A DNA stretch of 27,667 nucleotides from an uncultured Amaricoccus sp. (GTDB lineage Bacteria; Pseudomonadota; Alphaproteobacteria; Rhodobacterales; Rhodobacteraceae). The notes below the pieces were generated by a model. It worked only from the letters and a program-made list of their open reading frames with translations, made no database searches and was not told the origin of the DNA. The stretch is taken from the NCBI RefSeq assembly GCF_937891315.1, contig NZ_CALAGI010000092.1, forward strand, positions 1 through 27,667, written 5' to 3'. Below, in pieces: positions 9,589-18,056 of this stretch (the stretch's first letter is position 1; each line of letters starts with the position of its first letter). The translations under genes and the position numbers were made by a program.

Positions 9589-12048
9589 CTACGGCGCCTT
9601 CGGCGTCAGCCGCGTCGAGCCGATGGACCCGGCGCGGGCGAGGTTCGCATCGAGCGACATCGGGATGTATTCCCCCCGGCGCCAGAGCACCGACTGATCG
9701 TCATAGTAGCGCGACATCGGATGGCCGCTCTGACCGGTGGCGATGATAAAGACGCTCGAATCGGGATCGGAGAAATCATAGACCGCGCGGAACCCCGCCG
9801 CGTGGGTGTTGCGATAGGGTTCAGGGCCGCTCGCCGGGGTCTGGCCGCGCATCAGCGTATCGTCGCCGCCCGCCGTGCTCTGGGTGATGTTGACGAGTTG
9901 ACCGAGCACCGGAATATCGCCCAGCGTCTGGTGCCGATGCACCGCCTGATGCGCGTCGCCCCAGCGCCAGCTTTCGAGCCTCGGGCCATAGGCCTCGCTC
10001 AATTCGAGCAGCGCGTCGTCGAGCGCGCGACGGGCCATCTCGACGCAGGTCTCCACGACGGTCGATCGCGCCACGTCGCACCAGACGCCGGCCCCGTCCA
10101 CGTTGCGATAGACCCTCTCGATGAACACCGGATCGGGTCGCTGAACCGAGACGGAGAGCGCGCCGAGTTCGTCCACCGTCAGCCGCCGCTGCAGCGCCCG
10201 CGCCCAGGCCGCCCAGATCAGCGGTTCGGGATCATGCTCGGACATCGCCCCGTTCCAGTTCGCCAGCCGCTCCAGGGCGAGTTGCCGCTGGCGCGCGGCC
10301 GTGTCCTCGGCCACCGGCTCGCCGGAATACCAGAGGTCGCGGGCGATCAGCGGCAACAGCACCCGCGCCGCTTCGGACACCGTGTCGGTCTGGATCTCGA
10401 TGAAACTGTCGAGGCTGTGATACTGCCGGTCGTTCAGCAGCTTGCTCGCCCGCAGGATCCGGTGGTCGTCGCCCCAGTCGAAGCTGAGATGGTCGGGAAA
10501 GCGCGCGTCGGTAAGCCGGTTGTTGGTATTGACCACGATACCGCTGGCCGGGTCCTCCACCCAGGGATTTTCGTCGAATGGCCGCGTGCCCTGCCAGTCG
10601 TTCACGGCGAGCCAGCCAGGCGCCGGCACCCTGCCCTGACTGGTGTGGCCCGCTTGCCGGATCGGCGCGCGGCCGATCATCTGCAGCGCCACCGACTCAT
10701 GGTCGGCGAGGGTGAGGTTCAGCGAGGGTGCGACGAAATTCGCCGCCGCGACCCGTGCCTCGCGGATCGAGCGGGCGCGCATCAGGCCGATGGCGGCACC
10801 GATCGAGCGGTCGTCCTCGGTCAGCGCGGTCCAGGCGAGGCTCGCCACGTCGCCGGGAGGAGTCACCGCGGCGGCGCCGAACCAGTCGCCGGGGATGACC
10901 GGCCCGTGCCGGCTCCAGCGCAGGCCAAGCGTCACGTCTGGCGCGCCCTTCACCTTGATCGCCGCCCCGCGGGTCTCGAACCGGGCGTATCCGGTCGGCG
11001 TCAGGTATTCGTTCGGGTCGGCGGGGTTCAGTCGCTCGATATAGATGTCCTGATCGTCGAGATAGCTGGAGGTGAGGCCCCAGCCGAGATCGGCGTTGCG
11101 CCCGATCAGCACCGCCGGTACGCCCGGGATCGTCGCGCCCATCACCGGCCCCTCGGCCAGATCCATCCGCGCCAGCATCCAGATCGACGGCGCGCTCAGC
11201 GCGAGATGCGGGTCGGTGGCCAGCAGCGGCGCGCCGCCGGCCGTCCGCTTGCCCATCGCCGCGAAGGCGTTCGAGGCGCCACCGAGCCCGACGGCCGGCG
11301 TCGGGTCGAAGGCGACGCGCGCGGTTCGGATCGGACCGCCCGGCGCGCCGGGAAAGAGTTCGGAATAGTCGGGCAACCCCATTACCGGCGCGTTCGGCGA
11401 TTCGGGCAGGATATCGCGCAGCCGCTCCGGCGGCAGGCGCAGCGACAGCGCGGCGCGCAGGGTCTCGCGCTCGGCCTTGTCGGTCAGCTGCAGCGCCATC
11501 AGCTTCAGGATCGCGATCGAATCGGCGGGCGTCCAGGGCGCGATGCGCGGGTTGAAGAGGAAGAATTCCGGGGCGCCGCGGCCCAACGCCTCGTCCTGCA
11601 CCACGCGCAGCCAGGCGTTCACCCCGGCGCAATAGGCCTCCATCGCCGCCGTCGTCGCCGCGTCCTGCGAGCGCGCCGCCCGGCGCGAGAGGCCGTAGAT
11701 ATCGAGCGCGCGCATCAGCTCGTCCACCGGCACCGTCTCGGGGCCGAACAGTTCCGACAGCTGGCCCTGGGCGGTGCGGCGCAGCAGCGTCATCTGCCAG
11801 AGCCGATCCTGCGCATGCGCGAAGCCGAGCCCGAAGAAGGCGTCGCTGTCCTCCGTCGCGAGGATATGCGGAACCGCGTGGCTGTCGCGCAGGATCTCGA
11901 TCTCGGCGCGCGGCCCCTCGACCACATAGGAGCGACCATAGTCGGGCAACGATTGTTGCGCGAGATAGTAGGCCAGCGCCACCGCCGCGAGGGCAAGCAC
12001 GGCCAGTGCGAGGAATGCGCGCATCAGCCAGCGGAAGAGAAACGCCAT
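9589..12048 (-). CDS. Penicillin acylase family protein (membrane-anchored Ntn hydrolase)
   Basis: An 819-residue member of the penicillin/acyl-homoserine-lactone acylase family. These are Ntn hydrolases that self-cleave into two subunits and cleave amide bonds. Residues 1-30 form one hydrophobic segment, a signal anchor or signal peptide. The alpha part carries FGLGFAHAQDRLWQM. The predicted beta-subunit N-terminal nucleophile is Ser259 in GGASNAFA, followed by LLATDPHLALSAPS and GLTSSYLDDQD. An in-frame ATG 93 bases upstream would overlap the divergent gene at 12135, so 12048 is used. The natural substrate (beta-lactam, N-acyl-homoserine lactone or other amide) cannot be decided. It is transcribed towards hutC with no gap between the two stop codons. 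Confidence 0.9.
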   Translation of the reverse strand: MAFLFRWLMRAFLALAVLALAAVALAYYLAQQSLPDYGRSYVVEGPRAEIEILRDSHAVPHILATEDSDAFFGLGFAHAQDRLWQMTLLRRTAQGQLSELFGPETVPVDELMRALDIYGLSRRAARSQDAATTAAMEAYCAGVNAWLRVVQDEALGRGAPEFFLFNPRIAPWTPADSIAILKLMALQLTDKAERETLRAALSLRLPPERLRDILPESPNAPVMGLPDYSELFPGAPGGPIRTARVAFDPTPAVGLGGASNAFAAMGKRTAGGAPLLATDPHLALSAPSIWMLARMDLAEGPVMGATIPGVPAVLIGRNADLGWGLTSSYLDDQDIYIERLNPADPNEYLTPTGYARFETRGAAIKVKGAPDVTLGLRWSRHGPVIPGDWFGAAAVTPPGDVASLAWTALTEDDRSIGAAIGLMRARSIREARVAAANFVAPSLNLTLADHESVALQMIGRAPIRQAGHTSQGRVPAPGWLAVNDWQGTRPFDENPWVEDPASGIVVNTNNRLTDARFPDHLSFDWGDDHRILRASKLLNDRQYHSLDSFIEIQTDTVSEAARVLLPLIARDLWYSGEPVAEDTAARQRQLALERLANWNGAMSEHDPEPLIWAAWARALQRRLTVDELGALSVSVQRPDPVFIERVYRNVDGAGVWCDVARSTVVETCVEMARRALDDALLELSEAYGPRLESWRWGDAHQAVHRHQTLGDIPVLGQLVNITQSTAGGDDTLMRGQTPASGPEPYRNTHAAGFRAVYDFSDPDSSVFIIATGQSGHPMSRYYDDQSVLWRRGEYIPMSLDANLARAGSIGSTRLTPKAP

Positions 12049-12134
12049 GCGAGCCGGTCCCTTCGCTGTCGGCTTGACCCCGTTGGGATAGCAGGCCACT
12101 AGAGGCGACACAACGGCGGGGGGCGTGTGGCGAC

Positions 12135-12998
12135 ATGGCACGGGTAGCTTTCATCGGTCTCGGCGTCATGGGCTATCCGATGGCCGGACATCTCGCGGCC
12201 AAAGGCCATTCCGTCACGGTTTTCAACCGCTCGCCGGCACGCGCCGCGGCCTGGGTCACCCAGCACGGCGGGGCGCGCGCCGCGACGCCGGCCGAGGCGG
12301 CGGCGGCGGCGGAAATCGTCTTTTGCTGCGTCGGCAATGACGACGACCTGCGCTCCGTAACCTTGGGCGAGGGCGGCGCCTTTGCGACGCTCGCCCCTGG
12401 CGCGATCTTCGTCGACCATACCACCGCCTCCGCAACGGTCGCGCGAGAGTTGAGCGCGGCCGCCGAGCAGCGCGGCGCGCGCTTTGTCGACGCGCCGGTG
12501 TCCGGCGGTCAGGCCGGAGCCGAGAACGGCGCCCTCACCGTCATGTGCGGCGGCGCGCCCGAGCCTTACGCCGCGGCCGAGCCGGTGATCCTCGCCTATG
12601 CCCGCGCCTGCCGGCTGATGGGGCCGGCGGGAGCCGGGCAGCTGACCAAGATGGTGAACCAGATCTGCATCGCCGGCCTGCTGCAGGGCCTGTCCGAGGG
12701 GTTGGCCTTCGCGAAAAAGGCGGGCCTCGACGGCGAGGCGGTGCTGGAAGTGATCTCGAAAGGCGCGGCGGGCTCGTGGCAGATGGAAAATCGCGGCAAG
12801 ACCATGCTGGCGGGCAAGTTCGACTTCGGTTTCGCGGTGGACTGGATGCGCAAGGACCTCGGCATCTGCCTCGCCGAGGCTGATCTGAACGGCGCCGCCC
12901 TGCCGGTCACCGCGCTGATCGACCAGTTCTACAAGGATGTGCAGGGCCTCGGTGGAGCGCGCTGGGACACGTCGAGCCTGATCGAACGGCTGAAATGA
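12135..12998 (+). CDS. NAD(P)-dependent oxidoreductase, 3-hydroxyisobutyrate dehydrogenase family
   Basis: A 287-residue beta-hydroxyacid dehydrogenase. Seen are the dinucleotide fold GLGVMG at 8-13, the NRSPAR loop after the second strand (31-36), the substrate-binding motif DAPVSGGQAGAENG at about 119-132, and the catalytic lysine K172 in GAGQLTKMVNQ. Family members include 3-hydroxyisobutyrate, tartronate-semialdehyde and succinic-semialdehyde reductases; the sequence does not choose among them. Upstream, TTGACC (12074-12079) followed after 17-20 bases by CACTAGAG could be its promoter, within an 86-base region divergent from the acylase. The stop overlaps the rpe start (ATGA). Confidence 0.9.
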   Translation: MARVAFIGLGVMGYPMAGHLAAKGHSVTVFNRSPARAAAWVTQHGGARAATPAEAAAAAEIVFCCVGNDDDLRSVTLGEGGAFATLAPGAIFVDHTTASATVARELSAAAEQRGARFVDAPVSGGQAGAENGALTVMCGGAPEPYAAAEPVILAYARACRLMGPAGAGQLTKMVNQICIAGLLQGLSEGLAFAKKAGLDGEAVLEVISKGAAGSWQMENRGKTMLAGKFDFGFAVDWMRKDLGICLAEADLNGAALPVTALIDQFYKDVQGLGGARWDTSSLIERLK

Positions 12999-13663
12999 CC
13001 GCCCCCTTCTCCCGCGACGTCAAGATCGCGCCCTCGATCCTTTCCGCCGATTTCGCCCGGCTCGGCGAGGAGATCCGCGCGATCGAGGCGGCCGGCGCCG
13101 ACTGGGTGCATGTCGATGTGATGGACGGACATTTCGTGCCGAACATCACCATCGGCCCGGCCGTGGTGGCCGCGCTGCGTCCACATGTGACGACCGTGAT
13201 GGACGTGCATCTGATGATCCAGCCGGCGGATCCCTTCCTCGAAGCCTTCGTCAAGGCCGGGGCCGATATCATCACCATCCACGCCGAGGCCGGTCCGCAT
13301 CTCGACCGGAGCCTCGCGCGCATCCGCGAACTCGGCGTCAGGGCGGGCGTGTCCCTGACGCCCTCGACGCCACCCGCGGCCGTCGAATACGTGCTTGACC
13401 GCTGCGACCTCATTCTCGTCATGACGGTCAATCCGGGCTTCGGCGGCCAATCCTTCCTGACCTCGCAGCTTCCCAAGATCCGCGCGCTGCGCGCGATGAT
13501 CGGCGCGCGGCCGATCTGGCTCGAGGTCGATGGCGGGGTCACACCCAACACCGCGCCGCTGGTCCGCGCCGCCGGCGCCGACGCGCTGGTCGCCGGCTCC
13601 GCCGTCTTCAAGGGCGGCGACTACGCCGCGAACATCGCGGCGATCCGCGCGTCCTGCGGCTGA
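12995..13663 (+). CDS. rpe: Ribulose-phosphate 3-epimerase
   Basis: Rpe interconverts ribulose 5-phosphate and xylulose 5-phosphate in the pentose phosphate and Calvin cycles. The 222-residue TIM barrel has APSILSADF near the N terminus. Catalytic and metal residues are in HVDVMDGHFVPN (His39, Asp41), MDVHLMI (His72) and EVDGGVTP (Asp179), and the phosphate-gripping segment MTVNPGFGGQSF is at about 143-154. The start overlaps the preceding dehydrogenase stop as ATGA, so the two are co-translated. No Calvin-cycle genes are nearby, so a housekeeping role is the default. Confidence 0.96.
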   Translation: MTAPFSRDVKIAPSILSADFARLGEEIRAIEAAGADWVHVDVMDGHFVPNITIGPAVVAALRPHVTTVMDVHLMIQPADPFLEAFVKAGADIITIHAEAGPHLDRSLARIRELGVRAGVSLTPSTPPAAVEYVLDRCDLILVMTVNPGFGGQSFLTSQLPKIRALRAMIGARPIWLEVDGGVTPNTAPLVRAAGADALVAGSAVFKGGDYAANIAAIRASCG

Positions 13664-13686
13664 GCGCATTTACAAAACGCCTCAGC
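13659..13686 (+). terminator. Hairpin across the rpe stop codon
   Basis: GCTGAGCG (13659-13666) can pair with CGCCTCAGC (13678-13686) with one bulged C, around an AT-rich 11-base loop. The left arm contains the rpe TGA. No T-run follows, so this may be a Rho-type 3' end or an mRNA-stabilising stem rather than a true intrinsic terminator. Confidence 0.3.
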
Positions 13687-13716
13687 GGGCGCAAGATCAC
13701 AAGTCAAGCGGATCAG

Positions 13717-14304
13717 ATGTTGGCAACTATAGCAGGTGCCATTTTGACTTGGGACGGACTGATAGCTGTGGTCGTCGCCTCGATACCCGTTGTGATTACC
13801 GCGGTCGGGTTCGTCATGAAATCGGCGATCGAAACCTCGACGGCGGTCCTGCGAAGCAGTATCTCCGAAGTGAACCAGTCAAATCTGCGGAGAGCCGAGG
13901 AACTCAATCGGAGCATGCTCGAGTTGACTCAGGCGATCGACATCGATTTGCGTGGGCGGCGCGTGGTGGTGTATGAGGAACTCTGGAAACTGACCTCTCT
14001 TTTGCCGCTCTACCCGAGACCAAATCCTGTCACGCTTCAAACTCTCCTGACATTCAGTGAGAGCCTTCGCAACTGGTACTTCGACAAAGGTGGAATGTAT
14101 CTCTCAGAGCGTGCGAGGGACGCATATTTCGGCGTCCAGGAGGAAATCCAGCGCCACGTCGTCGAGGCCGATGAGCGCCCGTTGAGTTCCGACGCCTACG
14201 AAATGATCCGGAAGAAGTGCAGCACGCTGCGGACCGAACTTGCTGACGATCTCATCTCACGCCGCGCGGCGCCGCGACTAAGTGCCAAGGCCGCCGCCCC
14301 ATAG
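13717..14304 (+). CDS. Membrane-anchored protein of unknown function (accessory, lower GC)
   Basis: The 195-residue product has an N-terminal hydrophobic segment (about residues 2-34, including WDGLIAVVVASIPVVITAVG). A charged, heptad-like helical region follows (about 40-75, including RSSISEVNQSNLRRAEELN). The soluble domain contains YEELWKLTSLLPLYP, LRNWYFDKGGMYLS and ARDAYFGVQEEI. These motifs look conserved and I believe I have seen them in uncharacterised bacterial proteins, but I know no function. GC content is visibly lower than in both neighbours, and A/T-ending codons are common, suggesting transfer. No strong ribosome-binding site precedes the ATG. It sits alone between rpe and the end of the suf operon, convergent with sufS with 28 bases between stops. 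Confidence 0.8.
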   Translation: MLATIAGAILTWDGLIAVVVASIPVVITAVGFVMKSAIETSTAVLRSSISEVNQSNLRRAEELNRSMLELTQAIDIDLRGRRVVVYEELWKLTSLLPLYPRPNPVTLQTLLTFSESLRNWYFDKGGMYLSERARDAYFGVQEEIQRHVVEADERPLSSDAYEMIRKKCSTLRTELADDLISRRAAPRLSAKAAAP

Positions 14305-14332
14305 CGCCGAGACTCCGCCCCCCTGTGATCTC

Positions 14333-15556
14333 TCAGGAAAACAGATCGTGGCAGGTTTCCAGCGCGTCCACCAGCACATCGACTTCGTCGGGGGTGTTGT
14401 AGAGAGCGAAGGAGGCCCGGCAGGTCGCGGTGACGCCGAGATGGGTCATCAGCGGTTGCGCGCAATGATGGCCGGCGCGGACGGCGACGCCCTTGCGGTC
14501 GACAATCGTCGAAATATCATGCGGATGCGCGCCACCATCAAGGGTGAAGGAGAAGATCGCCCCCTTGCCCGGTGCCGTGCCCTGCAGGTTCAGCCAGTTG
14601 AGCCCGGACAGCCGGTCGCTCGCATAGTCGCGCAGCTTGTGCTCATGCGCGGCGATATTGTCGAGCCCGAGTCCGGTCATGTAGTCGAGCGCCACTCCGA
14701 GGCCGATCATCGGCACGATGGCCGGAGTGCCGGCCTCGAACTTGTGCGGCGCGTCGTTGTAGGTGACGTGATCCTTCGTGACCTCGCGGATCATGTCGCC
14801 GCCGCCGATGAACGGGCGCATTTCCGCCAGCCGCTCGCGGCGGATGTAGATCGCGCCCGATCCGGTCGGGCCATAGAGCTTGTGCCCGGTGATCGCATAG
14901 AAATCGCAGCCGATATCGACCACGTCGATCGCCATGTGCACCGCCGCCTGGCTGCCGTCCACCAGGACCGGCACACCGAGTGCGGCGGCCGCGGCCGAGA
15001 TCGCCTTCACATCGACCACCGTGCCGAGCACGTTCGACATGTGGGTGATCGCGACGAGCTTGGTGCGCGGGCCTATCGCGTCGATCACCGCCTGCGGATC
15101 GAGCCCGCCGTCGGGGGCGGTATCGACCCATTTCAGCACCACGCCCTGACGCTCGCGCAGAAAGTGCCAGGGGACGATATTGGCGTGATGCTCCATCACG
15201 CTGAGCACGATCTCGTCGCCCGCCGCGAGCCGCGGCGCGGCCCAGGCGTAGGAGACGAGGTTGATGCCCATGGTCGAGCCCGAGGTGAACAGGATCTCGT
15301 CCTCATGCGCCGCGCCGAGAAACCGTCGGATCGTGCCGCGCACCGCCTCGTAGCGGTCGGTCGCCTGATTGGAGAGGTAGTGCAACCCGCGATGCACATT
15401 GGCATAGCCGTTCTCGTAAGTCTCGGTCATCGCCTCGATCACCGCCCGCGGCTTCTGGGCCGAGGCGCCGTTGTCGAGATAGACCAGCGGCCGGCCATGG
15501 ACCTGACGCGAGAGGATCGGAAAATCGCGGCGAACCGCGGCGACGTCGTACATCAT
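14333..15556 (-). CDS. sufS: Cysteine desulfurase SufS (class II)
   Basis: SufS is the PLP-dependent desulfurase that feeds persulfide sulfur to the SufBCD scaffold. The 407-residue product has the PLP lysine K226 in ITGHKLYGPTGSGAIY, HHANIVPW near 123-130, and the catalytic cysteine C365 in RAGHHCAQPLM, the class II pattern. The first of two tandem ATGs (15556) overlaps the stop of the upstream Yip1 gene. It is the last gene of the minus-strand suf operon. The sufT (DUF59) and sufA genes that often follow it in related bacteria are absent here. No separate sufE is seen in the window. Confidence 0.97.
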   Translation of the reverse strand: MMYDVAAVRRDFPILSRQVHGRPLVYLDNGASAQKPRAVIEAMTETYENGYANVHRGLHYLSNQATDRYEAVRGTIRRFLGAAHEDEILFTSGSTMGINLVSYAWAAPRLAAGDEIVLSVMEHHANIVPWHFLRERQGVVLKWVDTAPDGGLDPQAVIDAIGPRTKLVAITHMSNVLGTVVDVKAISAAAAALGVPVLVDGSQAAVHMAIDVVDIGCDFYAITGHKLYGPTGSGAIYIRRERLAEMRPFIGGGDMIREVTKDHVTYNDAPHKFEAGTPAIVPMIGLGVALDYMTGLGLDNIAAHEHKLRDYASDRLSGLNWLNLQGTAPGKGAIFSFTLDGGAHPHDISTIVDRKGVAVRAGHHCAQPLMTHLGVTATCRASFALYNTPDEVDVLVDALETCHDLFS

Positions 15557-16149
15557 GTACCCCCGCTCGGAGTGATGCCGAGAATGGCAAGGAGCATCGC
15601 CACGCCGATGAAGAGCACGATGGTGGTCAGGACCACACCGCCGAGCACCATCATCGGATTGTTGAACCCGTGCAGCTCGGTGACGAAATTGGCGAAGGCC
15701 CAGAGCCCCCAGAACACGGCGAAGAACGCGACCGGCGGGGCGAGCGGCGGCAGCACGAAGAGCATCAGCAACTGCGCGACCTGCAGGACGAGCATGACCG
15801 CGTTGAGCCAGACCAACAGGGTCAGGGCGTCCCAGAACGACCCCGACCCGCCAAACAGCGCGCCGATGCGATGGGTGAGGACGGCGATCACCCCGAGCAG
15901 CGCGAATTCGACCAGCGCGCCGAGCAGTGGCGTGCCGAGCATCCAGGTCGCCACCCCGTCGACCACTCCGCCACTGACGCGCATGGCAACGAAAGCAAGA
16001 ATGATGCCGAGGCAGGTAATCACCAGGGCGAGTTGCAACAGTTCGTTCGGACCAAAGCGCATGCCGAGAATCCGTCGCGCCGCGGTCCTGGGGCGCAGGA
16101 AGCTCTCCTTGACCAGTTCGGCCCATCTCCGGGTCATCTCAGTCTCCAT
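15553..16149 (-). CDS. Yip1-domain membrane protein in the suf operon
   Basis: A 198-residue integral membrane protein of the Yip1 superfamily pattern. A short cytoplasmic N terminus with LVKESFLRPRTAARRIL is followed by about five hydrophobic segments (roughly 38-58, 76-96, 108-135, 140-160 and 168-192). Bacterial Yip1-domain proteins have no established biochemical function. The gene lies between a second, related membrane gene and sufS, overlapping the sufS start. An internal ATG four codons in (MTRRW) is an alternative start. A link to Fe-S assembly is suggested only by operon membership. Confidence 0.75.
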   Translation of the reverse strand: METEMTRRWAELVKESFLRPRTAARRILGMRFGPNELLQLALVITCLGIILAFVAMRVSGGVVDGVATWMLGTPLLGALVEFALLGVIAVLTHRIGALFGGSGSFWDALTLLVWLNAVMLVLQVAQLLMLFVLPPLAPPVAFFAVFWGLWAFANFVTELHGFNNPMMVLGGVVLTTIVLFIGVAMLLAILGITPSGGT

Positions 16150-16164
16150 GCGCGCCTCCGTCCG

Positions 16165-16764
16165 TCAGCCCGTAACCGGCGCGCCGCGCAGGAGCAAGCT
16201 CACCGACACCGAAAGGCCGGCGAAGAGAAGACCGAGCACGAGCGCCACGCGGCCGGTGGCCGGAAAGCCTTCGGCCTCGGCGAAGCTGGCTGCGAAGAGC
16301 CAGAGCCAGTAGGCCATCGCGGCATAGCCGAGCAGACGTCCGATGGTCGGCGCGCCATCGAACGCCGCCTCGCCGAGGAGGCGCGCGAAGGTCACGGCGA
16401 GCGCGAGTGGTCCCGCGAGAAGCAGGCTCCAGATCACCGCCGCCCGGGCCCCGAAATAGCCGCCGGTTGCCCCGAAGGCGCGGCCGACGAGATGCGCCAA
16501 CGCGGCGACGCCATAGACGAGCAGCGGCGCCACGAAGAGATAGCCGAAAAGATGCGCCGAGACCGCGCCCGCCAGCGGCTGGTCGATGTCGAGCGCCCGC
16601 GCCGCGCGGACGGCGTTCGGCAGGCTGGCGACAAGGCCCATGCCGCAGGCCATGAAGAGCCAGGCAAGGAGGCGCGCGTCGGTCAGCCCCGCCGCGATCT
16701 CGCGCGCCATGGCGCCCCGCGGGTCGCGGTAGGCCCGCGCGATTGCTCCGGCAAGGCCCGCCAC
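16165..16764 (-). CDS. Second Yip1-like membrane protein in the suf operon
   Basis: A 199-residue protein with several hydrophobic segments (for example WLFMACGMGLVASLPNAV, LFGYLFVAPLLVYGVAALAH and VALVLGLLFAGLSVSVSLLL) and an N-terminal AYRDPRGAMAREI motif typical of Rhodobacterales Yip1-type proteins. No ATG is available at the expected N terminus. A GTG at 16764, four bases after the sufD stop, is chosen; an internal ATG at 16710 would remove the conserved RDPR segment. Only 15 bases separate its stop from the next Yip1 gene. The two may be diverged paralogues. Function unknown. Confidence 0.68.
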   Translation of the reverse strand: MAGLAGAIARAYRDPRGAMAREIAAGLTDARLLAWLFMACGMGLVASLPNAVRAARALDIDQPLAGAVSAHLFGYLFVAPLLVYGVAALAHLVGRAFGATGGYFGARAAVIWSLLLAGPLALAVTFARLLGEAAFDGAPTIGRLLGYAAMAYWLWLFAASFAEAEGFPATGRVALVLGLLFAGLSVSVSLLLRGAPVTG

Positions 16765-16768
16765 GGGA

Positions 16769-18055
16769 TCAGAGCCGGCCCCGGCGCGCCAGCCAGCCGG
16801 CGAGCCTCGCCCGAACGTCGTCGGCCAGCCCCGCGTCCTCGATCTCGGCGATCGCCTCGTCGAGGAAGGCGAGCACCAGCAGCCCCTCGGCCTCGCTTCG
16901 CGGAATGCCGCGCGAGGTGAGATAGAACAGAGAGGTCGGATCAACCGCGCCGCAGGTCGAGCCGTGGCTGCAGACGACGTCGTCGGCGTAGATTTCGAGC
17001 TCGGGCTTGGCCAGGAACTGGCTGTCTCCGTCCAGCAGCAGCGCCTGGCTGATCTGGTAGCCGTCGGTCTTCTGCGCACCGGGCTTCACCAGGATCTTGC
17101 CCTGGAACACCCCGACCGCGCCGTCGCGCAGCACCTTCTTGAACACCTGCCGGCTCTCGCAGCGTTCCGCGTCATGGGTGATGAAGACGGTGTCGTCGTG
17201 ATGGAAATCGCCCTCGCCTACACAGGCGCCGGCCACCCGCGCATGCGCGTCGTCGCCGGTGAACTCGATCACGCATTCGTTGCGGGTCAGTCGCCCGTTC
17301 ATGGCGAGGGTGAAGGACTTGAAGCTCGACCGCGCGCCGAGCCGCGCGAAGATCGCGGTCGCGGCGCGGCGCTCATGGTCGCGGCCCTGGGTGCGGACAT
17401 GGTGGAAGGCCGCGTCGTCGGCGATCTCGACCTCCAGCACGGAGTTCAGCCGCGCCGCCCCCGCGCCGGTTTCGAGCAGCGTGAGGTCCGCGCCCGCCTC
17501 GAGTCGAATCACAAGGCGCACCATCGCATCGGCGTCCGGCTTCTCGCGCAGATAGACGAGCCGCAGCGGCGCCGGCGCCGCGCCGCCGACGCGGATCACC
17601 AGCCCCTCGGTCGCCCGCGCGGTATTGAGCGCGGCGAGCGGACGGTCGACCGGCGACTGCCCCCGCGCCTCGAGACCGCCGAACAGGTCGCGCGCCCAGT
17701 GAATGTCGGTGGCGAGCGCCGCGCGCAGCGTCTGGATCTCGACACCGGCACCCTCCAGCGCATCGGATCGATCCGGGGCGAAGACGCCATCGACAAAGAC
17801 AAGCCGCGGGCCAGCGGCCTCGGCGAAGGCCTCGTCGGCGCTCAGAACCGCCGCCGCGGGCGCCGCCTCCGCCGTCAGGCTGGTCGGGTCGGTGAAGCGC
17901 CAATATTCATCGCGCCGGATCGGCGCGCCCATATCGACAAACCGCCGCGCCGCCAGCGCACGCGCCGCGCCGGCCCAAACCGCCTCGCCGGCGGGTTGGG
18001 ACCACGCCGCGAGCAGCGCGGCGCCGGCGTCCGTCTTTCGTACCGCGACCGCCAT
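16769..18055 (-). CDS. sufD: Fe-S cluster assembly protein SufD
   Basis: SufD is the non-ATPase partner that forms the SufBC2D scaffold complex. The 428-residue protein shows the family C-terminal core: HHDDTVFITHDAERCESRQVF, GVFQGKILVKPGAQKTDGYQ, LEIYADDVVCSHGSTCGAVD and the FYLTSRGIPRSEAEGLL helix with its conserved EAE. The N-terminal half is less conserved, as usual for SufD. The start is separated from the sufC stop by a single base, and the downstream Yip1-like gene follows by four bases. Confidence 0.95.
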   Translation of the reverse strand: MAVAVRKTDAGAALLAAWSQPAGEAVWAGAARALAARRFVDMGAPIRRDEYWRFTDPTSLTAEAAPAAAVLSADEAFAEAAGPRLVFVDGVFAPDRSDALEGAGVEIQTLRAALATDIHWARDLFGGLEARGQSPVDRPLAALNTARATEGLVIRVGGAAPAPLRLVYLREKPDADAMVRLVIRLEAGADLTLLETGAGAARLNSVLEVEIADDAAFHHVRTQGRDHERRAATAIFARLGARSSFKSFTLAMNGRLTRNECVIEFTGDDAHARVAGACVGEGDFHHDDTVFITHDAERCESRQVFKKVLRDGAVGVFQGKILVKPGAQKTDGYQISQALLLDGDSQFLAKPELEIYADDVVCSHGSTCGAVDPTSLFYLTSRGIPRSEAEGLLVLAFLDEAIAEIEDAGLADDVRARLAGWLARRGRL

Positions 18056-18056
18056 C

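Noticed and set aside
9721..12102. A 793-codon plus-strand ORF opposite the penicillin-acylase gene
   Set aside because: It is the antisense of a well-supported enzyme and its composition (His/Arg/Asp/Val-rich, no domains) is typical of antisense frames in GC-rich DNA.
14282..16312. A 676-codon plus-strand ORF opposite sufS and the Yip1 gene
   Set aside because: Runs antisense across two real genes and has no domain pattern.
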